From the NCBI RefSeq assembly GCF_000429025.1, contig NZ_AUBB01000006.1:124001-188000 (forward strand): a stretch of DNA of 64,000 bases, read 5' to 3'. The notes under the pieces are model-generated. The model saw only the letters and a list, made by a program, of their open reading frames with translations, had not been told where the DNA came from and made no database searches. The DNA comes from Actinospineispora spinosispora DSM 44797 (GTDB taxonomy: Bacteria; Actinomycetota; Actinomycetes; Mycobacteriales; Pseudonocardiaceae). Both the position numbers and the translations under genes were made by a program. Shown one piece after another: positions 50,637 through 60,067 of this stretch (positions within the stretch are counted from its first letter, which is position 1; each line of letters opens with the position of its first letter).

Positions 50637-51591
50637 CGGTGATCGCCGCCAATTTCTCCGTCAGGTACTCGCCCCACACCACCGGCGGATAGCTGTTCCT
50701 GCCGATGGGCGGTGGCAACGTCTCGATCAACGCATTGTGGTCCGCTTCGTAGAAATAGACCAGCGACAGCAGCTCCTCCTCCGGCGCGTCGGCCGGCGGC
50801 GCCAGCACCCGGTGCCGGGTGGACCGCCACCGGTCACCGGTCCAGCGCGCCATCAGGTCGCCGAGGTTGACCGTGAACGCGTCCGGGTCGAACGGGGCGT
50901 CCACCCATTCCTCATCGGCCGTGAACACCTGCAGCCCACCCATACCAGGCTCCCGGTCCAGCACGGTGACGGTGCCGTAGTCGGTGTGCGGGCCGATCCG
51001 GAACTGACCCGGTTCCGGCTCGCCGACCTGGCGCAGCGCTGGGTACCAGTTGAGGTTGAAGCAGTAGGTCGGGTGTGTCAGGTAGGCGGTGAAGTGGTCC
51101 GCCGGAAGGCCGAGTGCGACGGCGCAGATCGACATCAGCTCGTCGGACAGCGCCCGCATCCTGTCGAGGTACTCGGTGAGGACGGCCTGCAGCTCCGGAA
51201 TCTCCGAGGGCCACACGTTCGGCAGGAACCAGCGCTCGTCGGCCACCGGGTCGCCCGTGGGGTCGTCCGCGGACAACGAGTAGGACTCCTTGAGGTCGGC
51301 GGGCGTCGGTTCGCCCTCGACGTTGCCGTTCGCCTCCGCGCCCGGCGGGATCCAGCCCCGGCCGCCGACACTCACGGCGTAGCGGGCCTTGACCGGTTCC
51401 GGCAGCGCGAAGAACCGGCGAGCGGTCGCCCGGACCCGGTCACGTAGCTCCCGCTCGATGCCGTGACCGGTGATCAGCAGGAACCCCGCCCTGCGCAACG
51501 CGTCGTCGACCTGGTCGGCCACCGCGCGGCGCCCGGCCTCGGTTCCCTCGAACCACGGGGTCAGGTCGATGCTGGGGACGTAGTCGCTCAT
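50629..51591 (-). CDS. Isopenicillin N synthase-family Fe(II) oxygenase
   Basis: A 320-residue DIOX_N/2OG-FeII_Oxy protein. Iron ligands are H202 and D204 (GPHTDYGTVT) and H260 (STRHRVLAP). The Arg-x-Ser that normally binds 2-oxoglutarate is not seen: the matching stretch is EEELLSLVYFYEAD (S276 present, Leu where Arg is expected). Fungal thymine 7-hydroxylase belongs to the same broad family, and the gene lies between a cytosine deaminase and a nucleobase permease with 4- and 8-base overlaps. A pyrimidine base or derivative as substrate is inferred; the cosubstrate is uncertain. Confidence 0.83.
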   Translation of the reverse strand: MSDYVPSIDLTPWFEGTEAGRRAVADQVDDALRRAGFLLITGHGIERELRDRVRATARRFFALPEPVKARYAVSVGGRGWIPPGAEANGNVEGEPTPADLKESYSLSADDPTGDPVADERWFLPNVWPSEIPELQAVLTEYLDRMRALSDELMSICAVALGLPADHFTAYLTHPTYCFNLNWYPALRQVGEPEPGQFRIGPHTDYGTVTVLDREPGMGGLQVFTADEEWVDAPFDPDAFTVNLGDLMARWTGDRWRSTRHRVLAPPADAPEEELLSLVYFYEADHNALIETLPPPIGRNSYPPVVWGEYLTEKLAAITVG

Positions 51592-52055
51592 GCGGGCTCA
51601 CCACCGATGTCCTCGAACCACAGTTCCGGCCGGGCCTCGATGAACTCGGTCATCAGCCCGATGCACTCCGGGTCCTGCAGGGTGCTCACCCGGGTGCCGT
51701 TCTCGGCCAGCCAATCCTGCCCGCCGTGGAACGTCGTGTTCTCGCCGACGATGACCTCACCGATGCCGAACTGGCGGACCAAGCCGCTGCAGTACCAGCA
51801 CGGCGACAGCGTGGTCACCATGATCGTGTCGGCGTACCCGGGACGCCGACCCGCCGCGCGGAACGCCGAGGTCTCCGCGTGCATCGACGGATCGTCGTCC
51901 TGAACCCGGCGGTTGTGCCCGCTGCCGAGCAACGTGCCCGACCGGTCGAACAACGCCGCGCCGATCGGCACCCCACCCTCGGCAAGGCCTTTCCTGGCCT
52001 CCTCGACCGCCACCGCGAGCAGTGCGGCCGGATCCACGGAACTCGCTTCCACCAT
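51588..52055 (-). CDS. Yeast-type cytosine deaminase (cytidine deaminase fold)
   Basis: A 155-residue zinc deaminase. Zinc and catalytic motifs are H59-A60-E61 and P85-C86-W-Y-C89. The sequence resembles fungal Fcy1-type cytosine deaminase over its length, including EGGVPIGAALF, VTTLSPCWYCSG, VVGEN-like VIVGENTTFHGG and the C-terminal RPELWFEDIGGE. It is unrelated to the TIM-barrel CodA. ATG 52055 is chosen over 52061 because AGAAGG sits 7 bases before it. First gene of the operon; overlaps the oxygenase by four bases. Confidence 0.85.
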   Translation of the reverse strand: MVEASSVDPAALLAVAVEEARKGLAEGGVPIGAALFDRSGTLLGSGHNRRVQDDDPSMHAETSAFRAAGRRPGYADTIMVTTLSPCWYCSGLVRQFGIGEVIVGENTTFHGGQDWLAENGTRVSTLQDPECIGLMTEFIEARPELWFEDIGGEPA

Positions 52056-52191
52056 GGACATACCTTCTGCGAACGAGCCCTCGCAGGCAACGGTCCTTGT
52101 GTTTCGTCGAGGTAAACTCAGGCCACTCATTCAGTAATCATACTTATTAACCCCAGGTGGCTAGACCGTTCGGGCTAGGCCATGCGCCCAT

Positions 52192-53247
52192 TCAGAGCAA
52201 CGCCAGCTGCTCCCCCAGGTCCTCGGGGTCCGCCTTCCGGGGCAGACTCCCCCTCGACCAGCGTCCCTGCTCGTCGCCGGGAAGCCCGCGCTGCTCGGCG
52301 CCACCACCCAACCGGTGCCTGCGCAGCAGCGGCACCACCCGAGCGCTCAGCATCTCGCGGTAACGCTTGTCGACGTACGCACCGCGGCTGTACAGGCGCC
52401 GATACGGCTCGACCAGCGCCGGGTACTCCCGCGCCAGCCACGCCATGAACCAGTCCCGCGTGCCGGGACGCAGATGCAGAGCGAGCACGGTGGCACCGGC
52501 CGCGCCCGCCGCCGCGATCCGTCCGAGCAGCTCGTCGAGCGCCTCCTCGGAGTCGGTGAGCATCGGCAGGACCGGCGCTATCATCACACCGCACCGCAGG
52601 CCCAGGTCGGCAATCCGGCGAACCAGGTCGAGACGGGCGGCCGGGGTGGGGGTGCCCGGTTCGAGACTCGCCTGCAGGCTCCGGTCGGTCAGCGCGATCG
52701 ACACCCCGAGCCCGACCGAGACGTCCTTCGCCGCGTCCGCGATCAGCGGCAGATCCCTGGCCAGCAACGTCCCCTTCGTCAGCACCGAGAACGGCGTGCC
52801 GGACCGGGCCAGCGCGGTGATCACGCCGGGCATCAACCGGTAGCGACCCTCGGCCCGCTGGTAGGGATCGGTGTTCGTCCCCATCGCGACGTGCTCGCGG
52901 GCCCATCGCCGTCCCCGCAACTCCCGCTGCAGCACCCTGGCCACGTTGACCTTGACCACGACCTGCCGGTCGAAGTCCTCCCCCGTGTCCAACTCCAGGT
53001 ACGAGTGACTGTTACGAGCAAAGCAATAACGGCACGCATGACTGCAGCCCCGGTAGGGGTTGATCGTCCAGCCGAACGGCATCGCGCCGCCGGCCACCTT
53101 GTTCAGCGCCGACCGCGCCTCCACCTCGTGGAACACCATGCCCGCGAACTCCGGCGCACGCACCGTACGCAGGTAACCACCCATGCCGGGCAGCACCTCG
53201 TCCTCGCCGACCCCGTCGGCGCCCACCCGCTGAGCTCCCCACCGCAT
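52192..53247 (-). CDS. Rv2578c-type radical SAM protein
   Basis: A 351-residue radical SAM enzyme related to spore photoproduct lyase. The cluster motif is C68-x3-C72-x2-C75 (NPYRGCSHACRYCFAR), followed by GTNTDPYQRAEGRYRLMPGVITAL and a TIM-barrel pattern. The ATG at 53247 starts just before the conserved RWGAQRV region. A LexA-like palindrome overlaps its likely promoter, so DNA damage control is inferred. Its exact substrate is not known to me. Confidence 0.87.
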   Translation of the reverse strand: MRWGAQRVGADGVGEDEVLPGMGGYLRTVRAPEFAGMVFHEVEARSALNKVAGGAMPFGWTINPYRGCSHACRYCFARNSHSYLELDTGEDFDRQVVVKVNVARVLQRELRGRRWAREHVAMGTNTDPYQRAEGRYRLMPGVITALARSGTPFSVLTKGTLLARDLPLIADAAKDVSVGLGVSIALTDRSLQASLEPGTPTPAARLDLVRRIADLGLRCGVMIAPVLPMLTDSEEALDELLGRIAAAGAAGATVLALHLRPGTRDWFMAWLAREYPALVEPYRRLYSRGAYVDKRYREMLSARVVPLLRRHRLGGGAEQRGLPGDEQGRWSRGSLPRKADPEDLGEQLALL

Positions 53248-53253
53248 GCCAGA

Positions 53254-53283
53254 ATTCGAACATATGTTCCCATAAGAAGCAAA
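53254..53283 (-). promoter_or_regulatory. LexA-like (SOS) box and promoter of the radical SAM gene
   Basis: TCGAAC-ATAT-GTTCCC at 53256-53271 matches the actinobacterial SOS box TCGAAC-N4-GTTCGA in 10 of 12 positions and contains the perfect palindrome GAACATATGTTC. On the minus strand TTGCTT, 17 bases, TCGAAT forms a promoter that the box overlaps; the -10 ends 6 bases before the ATG. Confidence 0.65.
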
Positions 53284-53358
53284 TCGCCTCGCCCAGGCAC
53301 AGCTAGAGGGTTCAGGGGTGCGGCCGGTCCTCAGGTCGAGACCGGCAGGATGTCGCGC

Positions 53359-54645
53359 ATGGGACGCCACGGTCAGGACAGCAGGCCCTCGCGAACCACC
53401 GCGCGACCGCCGGCGCCGGCGCCGGACCAGCACGGTCATGGCCACGGTCATGGCCACGGTCATGGCCACGGCCCGGCCTCGCCGGCCGGCCGGCGGGTCC
53501 ACCTGCTACTGGTCGCACTGTTGGTGCCCGCCGCGCTGGCCAGCCTGGTCGGTGCGCTGCTGCTGTATCCGTTCGGCGGCGTCCACGCCGCCGCCGGGGT
53601 CCAGCAACAGACCGTCGACGCCGACGTCAGGCTGGTCACCCCGGCGGACTGCGGACAGCCGAACCCCGGTGAGCGCAACCAGGGGCCGAGGGGCTGTGTC
53701 GCGTTGAGCCTGATGATGACCACCGGCGACGCCGAGGGCCGGGGCATCGTCAGCATCGTCCCTGTCGAACCGACGACACCGGTGTACCGGGCGGGCGACG
53801 AGGTCGTGCTGCAGTTCAACGGCGGCGACCCGACCGACAGTGCTTCCTACCAGGTCATCGACTTCCAACGGAGCACATCGCTGTGGGTGCTGGGGCTGAT
53901 GTTCGCCGGCGCGGTCATCCTGCTCGGCCGCTGGCGCGGGGTGGCCGCGCTCGTCGCTCTCGGGGCCAGCTTCGTGGTTCTGCTGCTCTTCATGCTGCCC
54001 GCGATCCTCGACGGGAGAAGCCCGCTGGCCGTGGCGCTCGTGGGCGCCTGTCTGATCATGTTCGTGGTGCTCTACCTGAGCCACGGGCTGTCCGCCAGGA
54101 CCTCGACGGCCGTGCTCGGCACCCTGGTCAGCCTCGTCCTGATCGGCGTGCTGAGCGCGGTGTTCACCGAAGCCGCGCAGCTGACCGGCCTGGACGACCC
54201 CACCCAGAACCTCATCGCCGCGCTCGGGAACGGCACGAGGCTCAACCCGCAGGGCCTGCTGCTGGCCGGCTTCGTGATCGGGGCGCTCGGTGTCCTCGAC
54301 GACGTGACGGTGACCCAGACCAGCGCGGTGTGGGAGCTGCGCCGCGCGAACTCGTCGCTCGGCGCGGCGCAGCTGTTCACCGCCGCGATGCGCATCGGGC
54401 GTGACCACATCTCGTCTGCGGTCAACACCCTGGTGCTCGCCTACGCGGGCACCGCCCTGCCGCTCATGCTGTTCTTCAGCGTCTCGGGTCTGAGCCTCGG
54501 CGGGGCGCTGAGCTCACAGGACGTCGCCAGTGAGCTGGTGCGCACCCTCGTCGGCAGCATCGGCCTGGTCGCCTCGGTACCCATCACCACGGGCGTGGCC
54601 GCGCTGGTGGCTAGTGCTGAAGAAGTTCCGACACTCGACCGATGA
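53359..54645 (+). CDS. YibE/F family membrane protein with His-Gly repeat
   Basis: A 428-residue integral membrane protein. The cytosolic N-terminus has six alternating His-Gly pairs at residues 25-36, encoded by a 12-base DNA repeat. A membrane helix follows at about 46-68, then an extracytoplasmic domain, then a cluster of about eight helices forming the YibE/F domain ([42 protein letters not shown] ...). Metal binding by the histidines is possible. ATG 53359 is used. The 3' end overlaps the convergent hisS by 35 bases. Confidence 0.83.
   Translation: MGRHGQDSRPSRTTARPPAPAPDQHGHGHGHGHGHGHGPASPAGRRVHLLLVALLVPAALASLVGALLLYPFGGVHAAAGVQQQTVDADVRLVTPADCGQPNPGERNQGPRGCVALSLMMTTGDAEGRGIVSIVPVEPTTPVYRAGDEVVLQFNGGDPTDSASYQVIDFQRSTSLWVLGLMFAGAVILLGRWRGVAALVALGASFVVLLLFMLPAILDGRSPLAVALVGACLIMFVVLYLSHGLSARTSTAVLGTLVSLVLIGVLSAVFTEAAQLTGLDDPTQNLIAALGNGTRLNPQGLLLAGFVIGALGVLDDVTVTQTSAVWELRRANSSLGAAQLFTAAMRIGRDHISSAVNTLVLAYAGTALPLMLFFSVSGLSLGGALSSQDVASELVRTLVGSIGLVASVPITTGVAALVASAEEVPTLDR
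53444..53475. repeat. 12-bp tandem repeats coding His-Gly pairs
   Basis: GGTCATGGCCAC units occur in a row at about 53436-53475 on the + strand and code for His-Gly-His-Gly. They explain the Met-Thr-Val repeat seen when the opposite strand is read. Copy number could vary between strains by slippage. Confidence 0.65.
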
Positions 54646-55873
54646 CCTGGTCCAGCGGCACGTCGGTCTGCTCGCCGTCGGCGAGGTTCTTGACCCCCAC
54701 CGTGCCCGCGTCCAGGTCCCGCTCGCCGAGGACCAGCGCCCAGCGCGCACCGGAGCGGTCGGCGGCCTTCATGGCGCCCTTCAGCCCGCGACCGCCGTAT
54801 GCGAGATCGGCCCGGACCCCGGCGGCGCGCAGCTCACCGGCCAGGATGACCAGCCGCCGCTTCGCCTTCTCCCCCAGTGGAACGCAGAACACGTCGCAGC
54901 GCGCCGGGTCGCCCACGGTCAGCCCCTCGGCCTTCGCGGCCAGCAGCGTGCGGTCCACCCCGATGCCGAAGCCCACACCGGACAGCGGCTGGCCGCCGAG
55001 CTCGGCCATCAGCCCGTCGTACCGTCCGCCGCCGCCGATCCCGGACTGTGCACCCAGTCCGTCGTGCACGAACTCGAAGCAGGTCTTCGTGTAGTAGTCG
55101 AGCCCGCGCACCATCCGGGGGTTCTCCACGAAGGGCACGCCGAGGTCGCCCAGGTGCAGCTTGACCTGCTCGTAGTGCTCCCGGCACGCGTCGGACAGGT
55201 GATCACGCATCAGCGGAGCGTCGGTGAGCAGCTCTCGAACCTCGGGGCGCTTGTCGTCGAGCACCCGCAGCGGGTTCAGCTCGGCGCGTGCCCTGGTCTC
55301 CTCGTCGAGCGGGAGACCGCGCAGGAAGTCCTGCAGCAGCTGCCGGTAGGCGGGCCGGCAGGTGTCGTCGCCCAGCGAGGTGATCTCCAGCCGGAACCCG
55401 GTCAGCCCGATCGAGCGGAAACCCGCGTCGGCGACGGCGATCGTCTCGGCGTCCAGCGCTGGGTCGTCGACCCCGATCGCCTCGATGCCGACCTGCTGCA
55501 GCTGCCGGTAGCGGCCCGCCTGCGGACGCTCGTACCGGAAGAACGGACCGCTGTAGGCCAGCTTGACCGGCAAGGTCGCCCGGTCCAGACCGTGCTCGAT
55601 GACCGCGCGGATCACCCCGGCGGTGCCCTCCGGACGGAGCGTGACCGACCGGCCGCCACGGTCGGAGAAGGTGTACATCTCTTTGCTGACCACGTCGGTC
55701 GATTCCCCGATGCCCCGTGCGAACAGCGCGGTGTCCTCGAAGATCGGCAGCTCGATCAGCCCGTAGCCGGCGTTCGTCGCGGCCGCGACGAGCCGCTCAC
55801 GCACCGCGCGAAATCCCGCCGAGTCGGGCGGGAAGTAGTCCGGGATGCCCTTGGGTGCGGCAAACGTGTTCAT
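54611..55873 (-). CDS. hisS: Histidyl-tRNA synthetase
   Basis: A 420-residue class II enzyme. Opens with [18 protein letters not shown], motif 2 in [26 protein letters not shown], the histidine-A motif [11 protein letters not shown] and the C-terminal anticodon domain ending around [17 protein letters not shown] 55873 overlaps the metallo-hydrolase stop by four bases. Normal length. Confidence 0.95.
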   Translation of the reverse strand: MNTFAAPKGIPDYFPPDSAGFRAVRERLVAAATNAGYGLIELPIFEDTALFARGIGESTDVVSKEMYTFSDRGGRSVTLRPEGTAGVIRAVIEHGLDRATLPVKLAYSGPFFRYERPQAGRYRQLQQVGIEAIGVDDPALDAETIAVADAGFRSIGLTGFRLEITSLGDDTCRPAYRQLLQDFLRGLPLDEETRARAELNPLRVLDDKRPEVRELLTDAPLMRDHLSDACREHYEQVKLHLGDLGVPFVENPRMVRGLDYYTKTCFEFVHDGLGAQSGIGGGGRYDGLMAELGGQPLSGVGFGIGVDRTLLAAKAEGLTVGDPARCDVFCVPLGEKAKRRLVILAGELRAAGVRADLAYGGRGLKGAMKAADRSGARWALVLGERDLDAGTVGVKNLADGEQTDVPLDQVIGRVSELLQH

Positions 55874-56580
55874 AATCCTCGTCGTCTCGATGATGCGGGC
55901 CCGGCGTCGCCTGGGACAGGGCCGAGCTCTCGCAGGAATGGGTTGGTGGCGCGCTCCTTGCCGACGGTCGTCGTCGGACCGTGGCCGGGCAGCACCAGTG
56001 CGTCGTCCCGCCGGGTCAGCAACTTGTCACGCAGACTGTCCATCATCTGCCCATGGTCGCCGCCGGGCAGATCGGTGCGTCCGATCGAGCCCGCGAACAG
56101 TGTGTCGCCCGCCAGGATCAGCTCGGTGTCTTCGGTCTCGCCGCTGAAGATCACCGAGCCGGGCGTATGGCCCGGCGTATGGTCGACCACCAGCCGGACA
56201 CCGGCCAGCTCCAGCACGGCGCCGTCGGTGAGCTCACGCACCTGCCTCGGCTCGCGCATCTCGAACCGCCCGCCGAAGAACGCCGCCGCGTCCGCGCTGA
56301 GACCCTTCAGCGGGTCGGCCAGGAGGCTCCGGTCGTCCGGGTGGATCCACGCCGGGATGTCGTGGCCGTCGCACACCGGCGCCACGCTGAACGTGTGATC
56401 GAAGTGCCCATGCGTGAGCAGTACCGCGACCGGGGTGAGGCGATGCTCGCCGAGCAGCTTGTTCAGCGGCTCGATCGCGTCCTGACCTGGGTCGACGACG
56501 ACGCACGGCTCACCGGCCGCCGCCGCCACGACGAAGCAGTTCGTGGCGAACGCCCCCGCCGGAAATCCCGCTACCAACAC
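55870..56580 (-). CDS. Metallo-beta-lactamase-fold hydrolase (glyoxalase II-like, hisS partner)
   Basis: A 236-residue hydrolase with the THGHFDH motif, [27 protein letters not shown] and the final PGHG. It is the conserved partner upstream of hisS in actinobacteria. Members include hydroxyacylglutathione hydrolase-like enzymes; here a mycothiol-based thioester substrate is possible because these bacteria lack glutathione, but that is inference. GTG 56580 is used. Confidence 0.84.
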   Translation of the reverse strand: MLVAGFPAGAFATNCFVVAAAAGEPCVVVDPGQDAIEPLNKLLGEHRLTPVAVLLTHGHFDHTFSVAPVCDGHDIPAWIHPDDRSLLADPLKGLSADAAAFFGGRFEMREPRQVRELTDGAVLELAGVRLVVDHTPGHTPGSVIFSGETEDTELILAGDTLFAGSIGRTDLPGGDHGQMMDSLRDKLLTRRDDALVLPGHGPTTTVGKERATNPFLRELGPVPGDAGPASSRRRGL

Positions 56581-56707
56581 GGAACCAGCCTAGTGGGAGC
56601 CTCGATGCGGCCAATCGGGTGCGGTCGTTAGTGTGACTACCGGTCGGCGGGACTCGTGATACTCGCGAACCGCCCGTATGTCGTTCAGGATTGAGAGGAC
56701 ATCAGCG

Positions 56708-57535
56708 GTGTCGAGCAGCAACCAGCAGCGCCGGGAGGCCGCAAAACGCAAGCTCGACCGCCAGCAGGCGCATCGGGCACAGCGCGCCCAGCGACGCAAG
56801 CAGGTAGCGGCGGTCACCGCGGCTGTCGTCGTGATCGCGGTGATCGCCGCGATCGTGCTGGTCACGGTCGCCAGCACGACCTCGTCGGCCCCGAACGCGG
56901 CCGGCCCGCCCTCGGTGACCACGACGCCGCCCGGGCCGTGCACGTTCACCGCCACGCCGGAGGAGCCCGCGTCCCGCCCGGTGTCGCTGCCGACCGAGAC
57001 CAACCCGCCGAAGACCGGCACCGTGTCGGTCACGGTGAACACCACGCAAGGTGTCCTGCCGCTCACGCTGAACCGCGCCGAGGCGCCGTGCACCGTGGCG
57101 AGCTTCGTGCACCTGGCCACCGCCGGGTTCTTCAACAACACGCCGTGCCACCGTCTGATCAACATGTCCGGGCTGAAGGCACTGCAGTGCGGCGACCCGA
57201 CCGGCAGCGGCACCGGCGGCCCCGGCTACACGATCCCGGACGAGCCGCCGAACAACCTGGCTCCCGGCCAGCAGGGCGCCGCGATCTACCCCAAGGGTTC
57301 GATCGCGATGGCGAACACCGGGCAGCCGAACAGCGGCGGTAGCCAGTTCTTCCTGGTCTACGAGGACTCGCAGCTGCCGCCCGAGTACACGGTGTTCGGC
57401 ACGATCGGCGCGCCGGGCATCCAGGCGCTGCAGAAGGTCGCGGCCGGCGGCGACGACGGTTCGCTGAACCCGTCCCCCGGCGGCGGAAAGCCGAAGCTGG
57501 CCACCACCCTGCAGACCGTCACCGTCAACCCGTAG
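56708..57535 (+). CDS. Membrane-anchored cyclophilin-type peptidyl-prolyl isomerase
   Basis: A 275-residue protein. N-terminal charged segment, one membrane helix at about residues 33-57 (VAAVTAAVVVIAVIAAIVLVTVA), a Pro/Thr linker, then a cyclophilin domain: VNTTQGVLPLTLNRAEAPCTVASFVHLATAGFFNNTPCHRLI, GGPGYTIPDE, GSIAMANTGQPNSGGSQFFLVYED and the closing VFGTI. Acts outside the membrane on prolyl bonds of exported proteins. GTG 56708 has GAGAGGAC upstream, preferred over ATG 56678. Matches the gene found between relA and hisS in actinobacteria. Confidence 0.87.
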   Translation: MSSSNQQRREAAKRKLDRQQAHRAQRAQRRKQVAAVTAAVVVIAVIAAIVLVTVASTTSSAPNAAGPPSVTTTPPGPCTFTATPEEPASRPVSLPTETNPPKTGTVSVTVNTTQGVLPLTLNRAEAPCTVASFVHLATAGFFNNTPCHRLINMSGLKALQCGDPTGSGTGGPGYTIPDEPPNNLAPGQQGAAIYPKGSIAMANTGQPNSGGSQFFLVYEDSQLPPEYTVFGTIGAPGIQALQKVAAGGDDGSLNPSPGGGKPKLATTLQTVTVNP

Positions 57536-57537
57536 AC

Positions 57538-57585
57538 ACCCGTGAGTGGCGAGTGGTCTCAGAGGACCACTCGCCACTCACGGGT
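57538..57585. terminator. 21-bp GTGAGTG-type hairpin, bidirectional terminator
   Basis: ACCCGTGAGTGGCGAGTGG plus two further bases (57538-57558) pairs perfectly with 57565-57585, with a 6-base loop TCAGAG. It lies between the convergent cyclophilin and relA stops. Its outer GTGAGTGGC half is shared with the 46-kb elements. Confidence 0.8.
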
Positions 57586-57588
57586 AGT

Positions 57589-59952
57589 TCAGCGGGCTGA
57601 GGTGACCCGGTAGACGTCGTAGACGCCTTCCACACTGCGGACCACGCGCAGCAGGTGACCGAGGTGCTTCGGGTCGCCCATCTCGAACGCGAAGCGGGAG
57701 ACCGCGACCCGGTCCCGCGAGGTGGTTACCGAGGCGGACAGGATGTTGACCTTCTCGTCGGCCAGCACCTTCGTCACGTCGGACAGCAGGCGGTGCCGGT
57801 CGAGCGCCTCGACCTGGATGCTGACCAGGAACATCGCGCTCGGCGACGCCGACCACTCGACCTCGACGAGCCGTTCGCTCTGACCGCGCAGCGACTCGGA
57901 GTTCGTGCAGTCCGCCCGGTGCACGCTGACCGCGCCGCCCCTGGTGACGAACCCGAGGATGTCGTCGCCCGGCACAGGGGTGCAGCAGCGCGCGAGCTTG
58001 ACCCACACGTCCGTCATGCCGCCCGTGTCGCCGACGACCGCGACGCCGGAGTCGCCGCTGGACCGACGGCGCTGCACGGTCGAGGGGGTGGCGCGCTCGG
58101 CGAGCTCCTCCTCGGCGTCCTCGACACCGCCGAGCAGAGCGACCAGCCGGGACACCACGTGCCGCGCGGACGCGTGGCTCTCCCCCACCGCTGCGTACAG
58201 GCCGGACAGGTCGGGATAGTGCAGCTCACGGGCCAGCGCGGCCATCGAGTCGACCGAGGCCAGGCGCTGCAGCGGCATGCCGGTGCGGCGCGCTTCCCTG
58301 GTAATCGCGTCCTTGCCCGCCTCGATCGCCTCCTCGCGGCGCTCCTTGGCGAACCAGTGCCGAATCTTGGCCTTGGCACGCGGCGAGGCGACGAAGGTCA
58401 GCCAGTCACGGCTGGGGCCCGCGCCGTCGGCCTTCGAGGTGAAGATCTCGATGACCTCACCGTTCTCCAGCGTGCGTTCGAGCGCGACGAGCCTGCCGTT
58501 GACCCGGGATCCGATACAGCGGTGACCGACCTCGGTGTGCACGGCGTACGCGAAGTCCACCGGCGTCGAACCGGTCGGCAGGGTCACGACGTCACCCTTG
58601 GGCGTGAACACGAAGATCTCGCGGGTCGCCAGATCGAAGCGCAGTGACTCCAGGAACTCACCCGGGTCGGCGGCCTCCCGCTGCCAGTCCAGCAGCTGAC
58701 GCATCCAGGCCATCTCGTCGACGTCGACGGCCTGGCCGTTGGCACCGCCGTGCGTGCCGCGGCTCTCCTTGTAGCGCCAGTGCGCCGCGATGCCGTACTC
58801 GGCGGTGCGGTGCATGTCCCCGGTGCGGATCTGTACTTCGAGGGGCTTGCCGTCCGGACCGATGACCGTGGTGTGCAGTGACTGGTAGACACCGAAGCGG
58901 GGCTGGGCGATGTAGTCCTTGAACCGCCCGGGCATCGGCTGCCACAGCGCGTGGACCATGCCCATCGCGGCGTAGCAGTCGCGCACGTCGTCGACCAGGA
59001 TGCGCACGCCGACCAGGTCGTGGATGTCGTCGAAGTCCTTGCCCTTGACGATCATCTTCCGGTAGATCGAGTAGTACTGCTTCGGCCGGCCCTCGACGGT
59101 CGCCGAGATGCGCGCGCCCTCCAGCTGCGCGTTGACCTCGTCGATGACCTGGCGAAGGTAGGTGTCCCGCGACGGTGCGCGGTCGGCGACCAGTCGCACG
59201 ATCTCGTCGTACTTCTTCGGGTGCAGCAGCGCGAACGCCAGGTCTTCCAGCTCCCACTTGACCGTGGCCATGCCGAGCCGGTGCGCGAGCGGGGCGAACA
59301 CTTCCAGGGTCTCGCGTGCTTTACGGGCCTGCTTCTCCGGCGGCAGGAACCGCATCGTGCGCATGTTGTGCAGCCGGTCCGACAGCTTGATGACCAGGAC
59401 CCGGGGGTCCCGTGCCATCGCCACCACCATCTTGCGGATGGTCTCGGCCTCGGCGGCGGCACCCAGTTTCACCTTGTCCAGCTTGGTGACGCCGTCGACC
59501 AGGTGGGCGACCTCGTCGCCGAAGTCGGCGCCCAGCTCTTCGAGGCTGTAGCCGGTGTCCTCGACCGTGTCGTGCAGCAATGCCGCGACCAGGGTGATCG
59601 TGTCCATACCCAACTCGGCGAGGATCGTCGCGACCGCGAGCGGGTGGGTGATGTACGGGTCGCCGGACTTGCGCTTCTGCCCGTCGTGCCGTTCGTCCGC
59701 GACCTGGTAGGCGCGCTGCAGCAACGCGAGGTCGGCGTTCGGGTGCAGCTGGCGGTGGACCGCGGCCAGCGGTTCGAGGACCGGTTTGACCGCGCCCGGC
59801 CTAGGCGAGGAGATGCGCCGCGCGATGCGGGCCCTGACCCTGCGGGTCGCGGACGGCCGGCCGGGCGTGCCCGGCACCGCGACCGGGCGCGGCGACGCTG
59901 CCGACGGAGAAGACTCGGCCGGCGGGGCCGGCCGCTGCTCGGCCGTACTCAC
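57589..59952 (-). CDS. relA: Bifunctional (p)ppGpp synthetase/hydrolase RelA/SpoT
   Basis: A 787-residue Rel protein. N-terminal HD hydrolase with H103 and the H127-D128 / E131-D132 set ([21 protein letters not shown]), synthetase domain ([25 protein letters not shown]), TGS domain ([33 protein letters not shown]) and C-terminal ACT domain. Both active sites are intact, so it should make and degrade the alarmone. The first ~55 residues are a disordered Pro/Ala region. GTG 59952 start. apt lies upstream across a hairpin. Confidence 0.95.
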   Translation of the reverse strand: MSTAEQRPAPPAESSPSAASPRPVAVPGTPGRPSATRRVRARIARRISSPRPGAVKPVLEPLAAVHRQLHPNADLALLQRAYQVADERHDGQKRKSGDPYITHPLAVATILAELGMDTITLVAALLHDTVEDTGYSLEELGADFGDEVAHLVDGVTKLDKVKLGAAAEAETIRKMVVAMARDPRVLVIKLSDRLHNMRTMRFLPPEKQARKARETLEVFAPLAHRLGMATVKWELEDLAFALLHPKKYDEIVRLVADRAPSRDTYLRQVIDEVNAQLEGARISATVEGRPKQYYSIYRKMIVKGKDFDDIHDLVGVRILVDDVRDCYAAMGMVHALWQPMPGRFKDYIAQPRFGVYQSLHTTVIGPDGKPLEVQIRTGDMHRTAEYGIAAHWRYKESRGTHGGANGQAVDVDEMAWMRQLLDWQREAADPGEFLESLRFDLATREIFVFTPKGDVVTLPTGSTPVDFAYAVHTEVGHRCIGSRVNGRLVALERTLENGEVIEIFTSKADGAGPSRDWLTFVASPRAKAKIRHWFAKERREEAIEAGKDAITREARRTGMPLQRLASVDSMAALARELHYPDLSGLYAAVGESHASARHVVSRLVALLGGVEDAEEELAERATPSTVQRRRSSGDSGVAVVGDTGGMTDVWVKLARCCTPVPGDDILGFVTRGGAVSVHRADCTNSESLRGQSERLVEVEWSASPSAMFLVSIQVEALDRHRLLSDVTKVLADEKVNILSASVTTSRDRVAVSRFAFEMGDPKHLGHLLRVVRSVEGVYDVYRVTSAR

Positions 59953-59991
59953 GCGCGCTCCATCACACCAGGATAGCTAGGTATATCGAGC

Positions 59992-60034
59992 CGGGTTGAC
60001 CACCCGCGCCGGTGGGCGCCGGGCGGTCAACCCG
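59992..60034 (-). terminator. Hairpin between apt and relA
   Basis: CGGGTTGACCACCCG (59992-60006) pairs with 60020-60034 over 15 positions with one mismatch and a 13-base GC-rich loop. It follows the apt stop on the minus strand and lies upstream of relA, so it may end yajC-secD-secF-apt transcription. Confidence 0.6.
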
Positions 60035-60067
60035 ATCAGGTCGTTAACAGCGGGTGTACGGCGGCGA

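Noticed and set aside
53312..53518. Minus-strand frame with Met-Thr-Val repeats extending the radical SAM protein
   Set aside because: The repeat is the complement of the His-Gly codons in yibE/F; the radical SAM protein starts at 53247 where homology begins.
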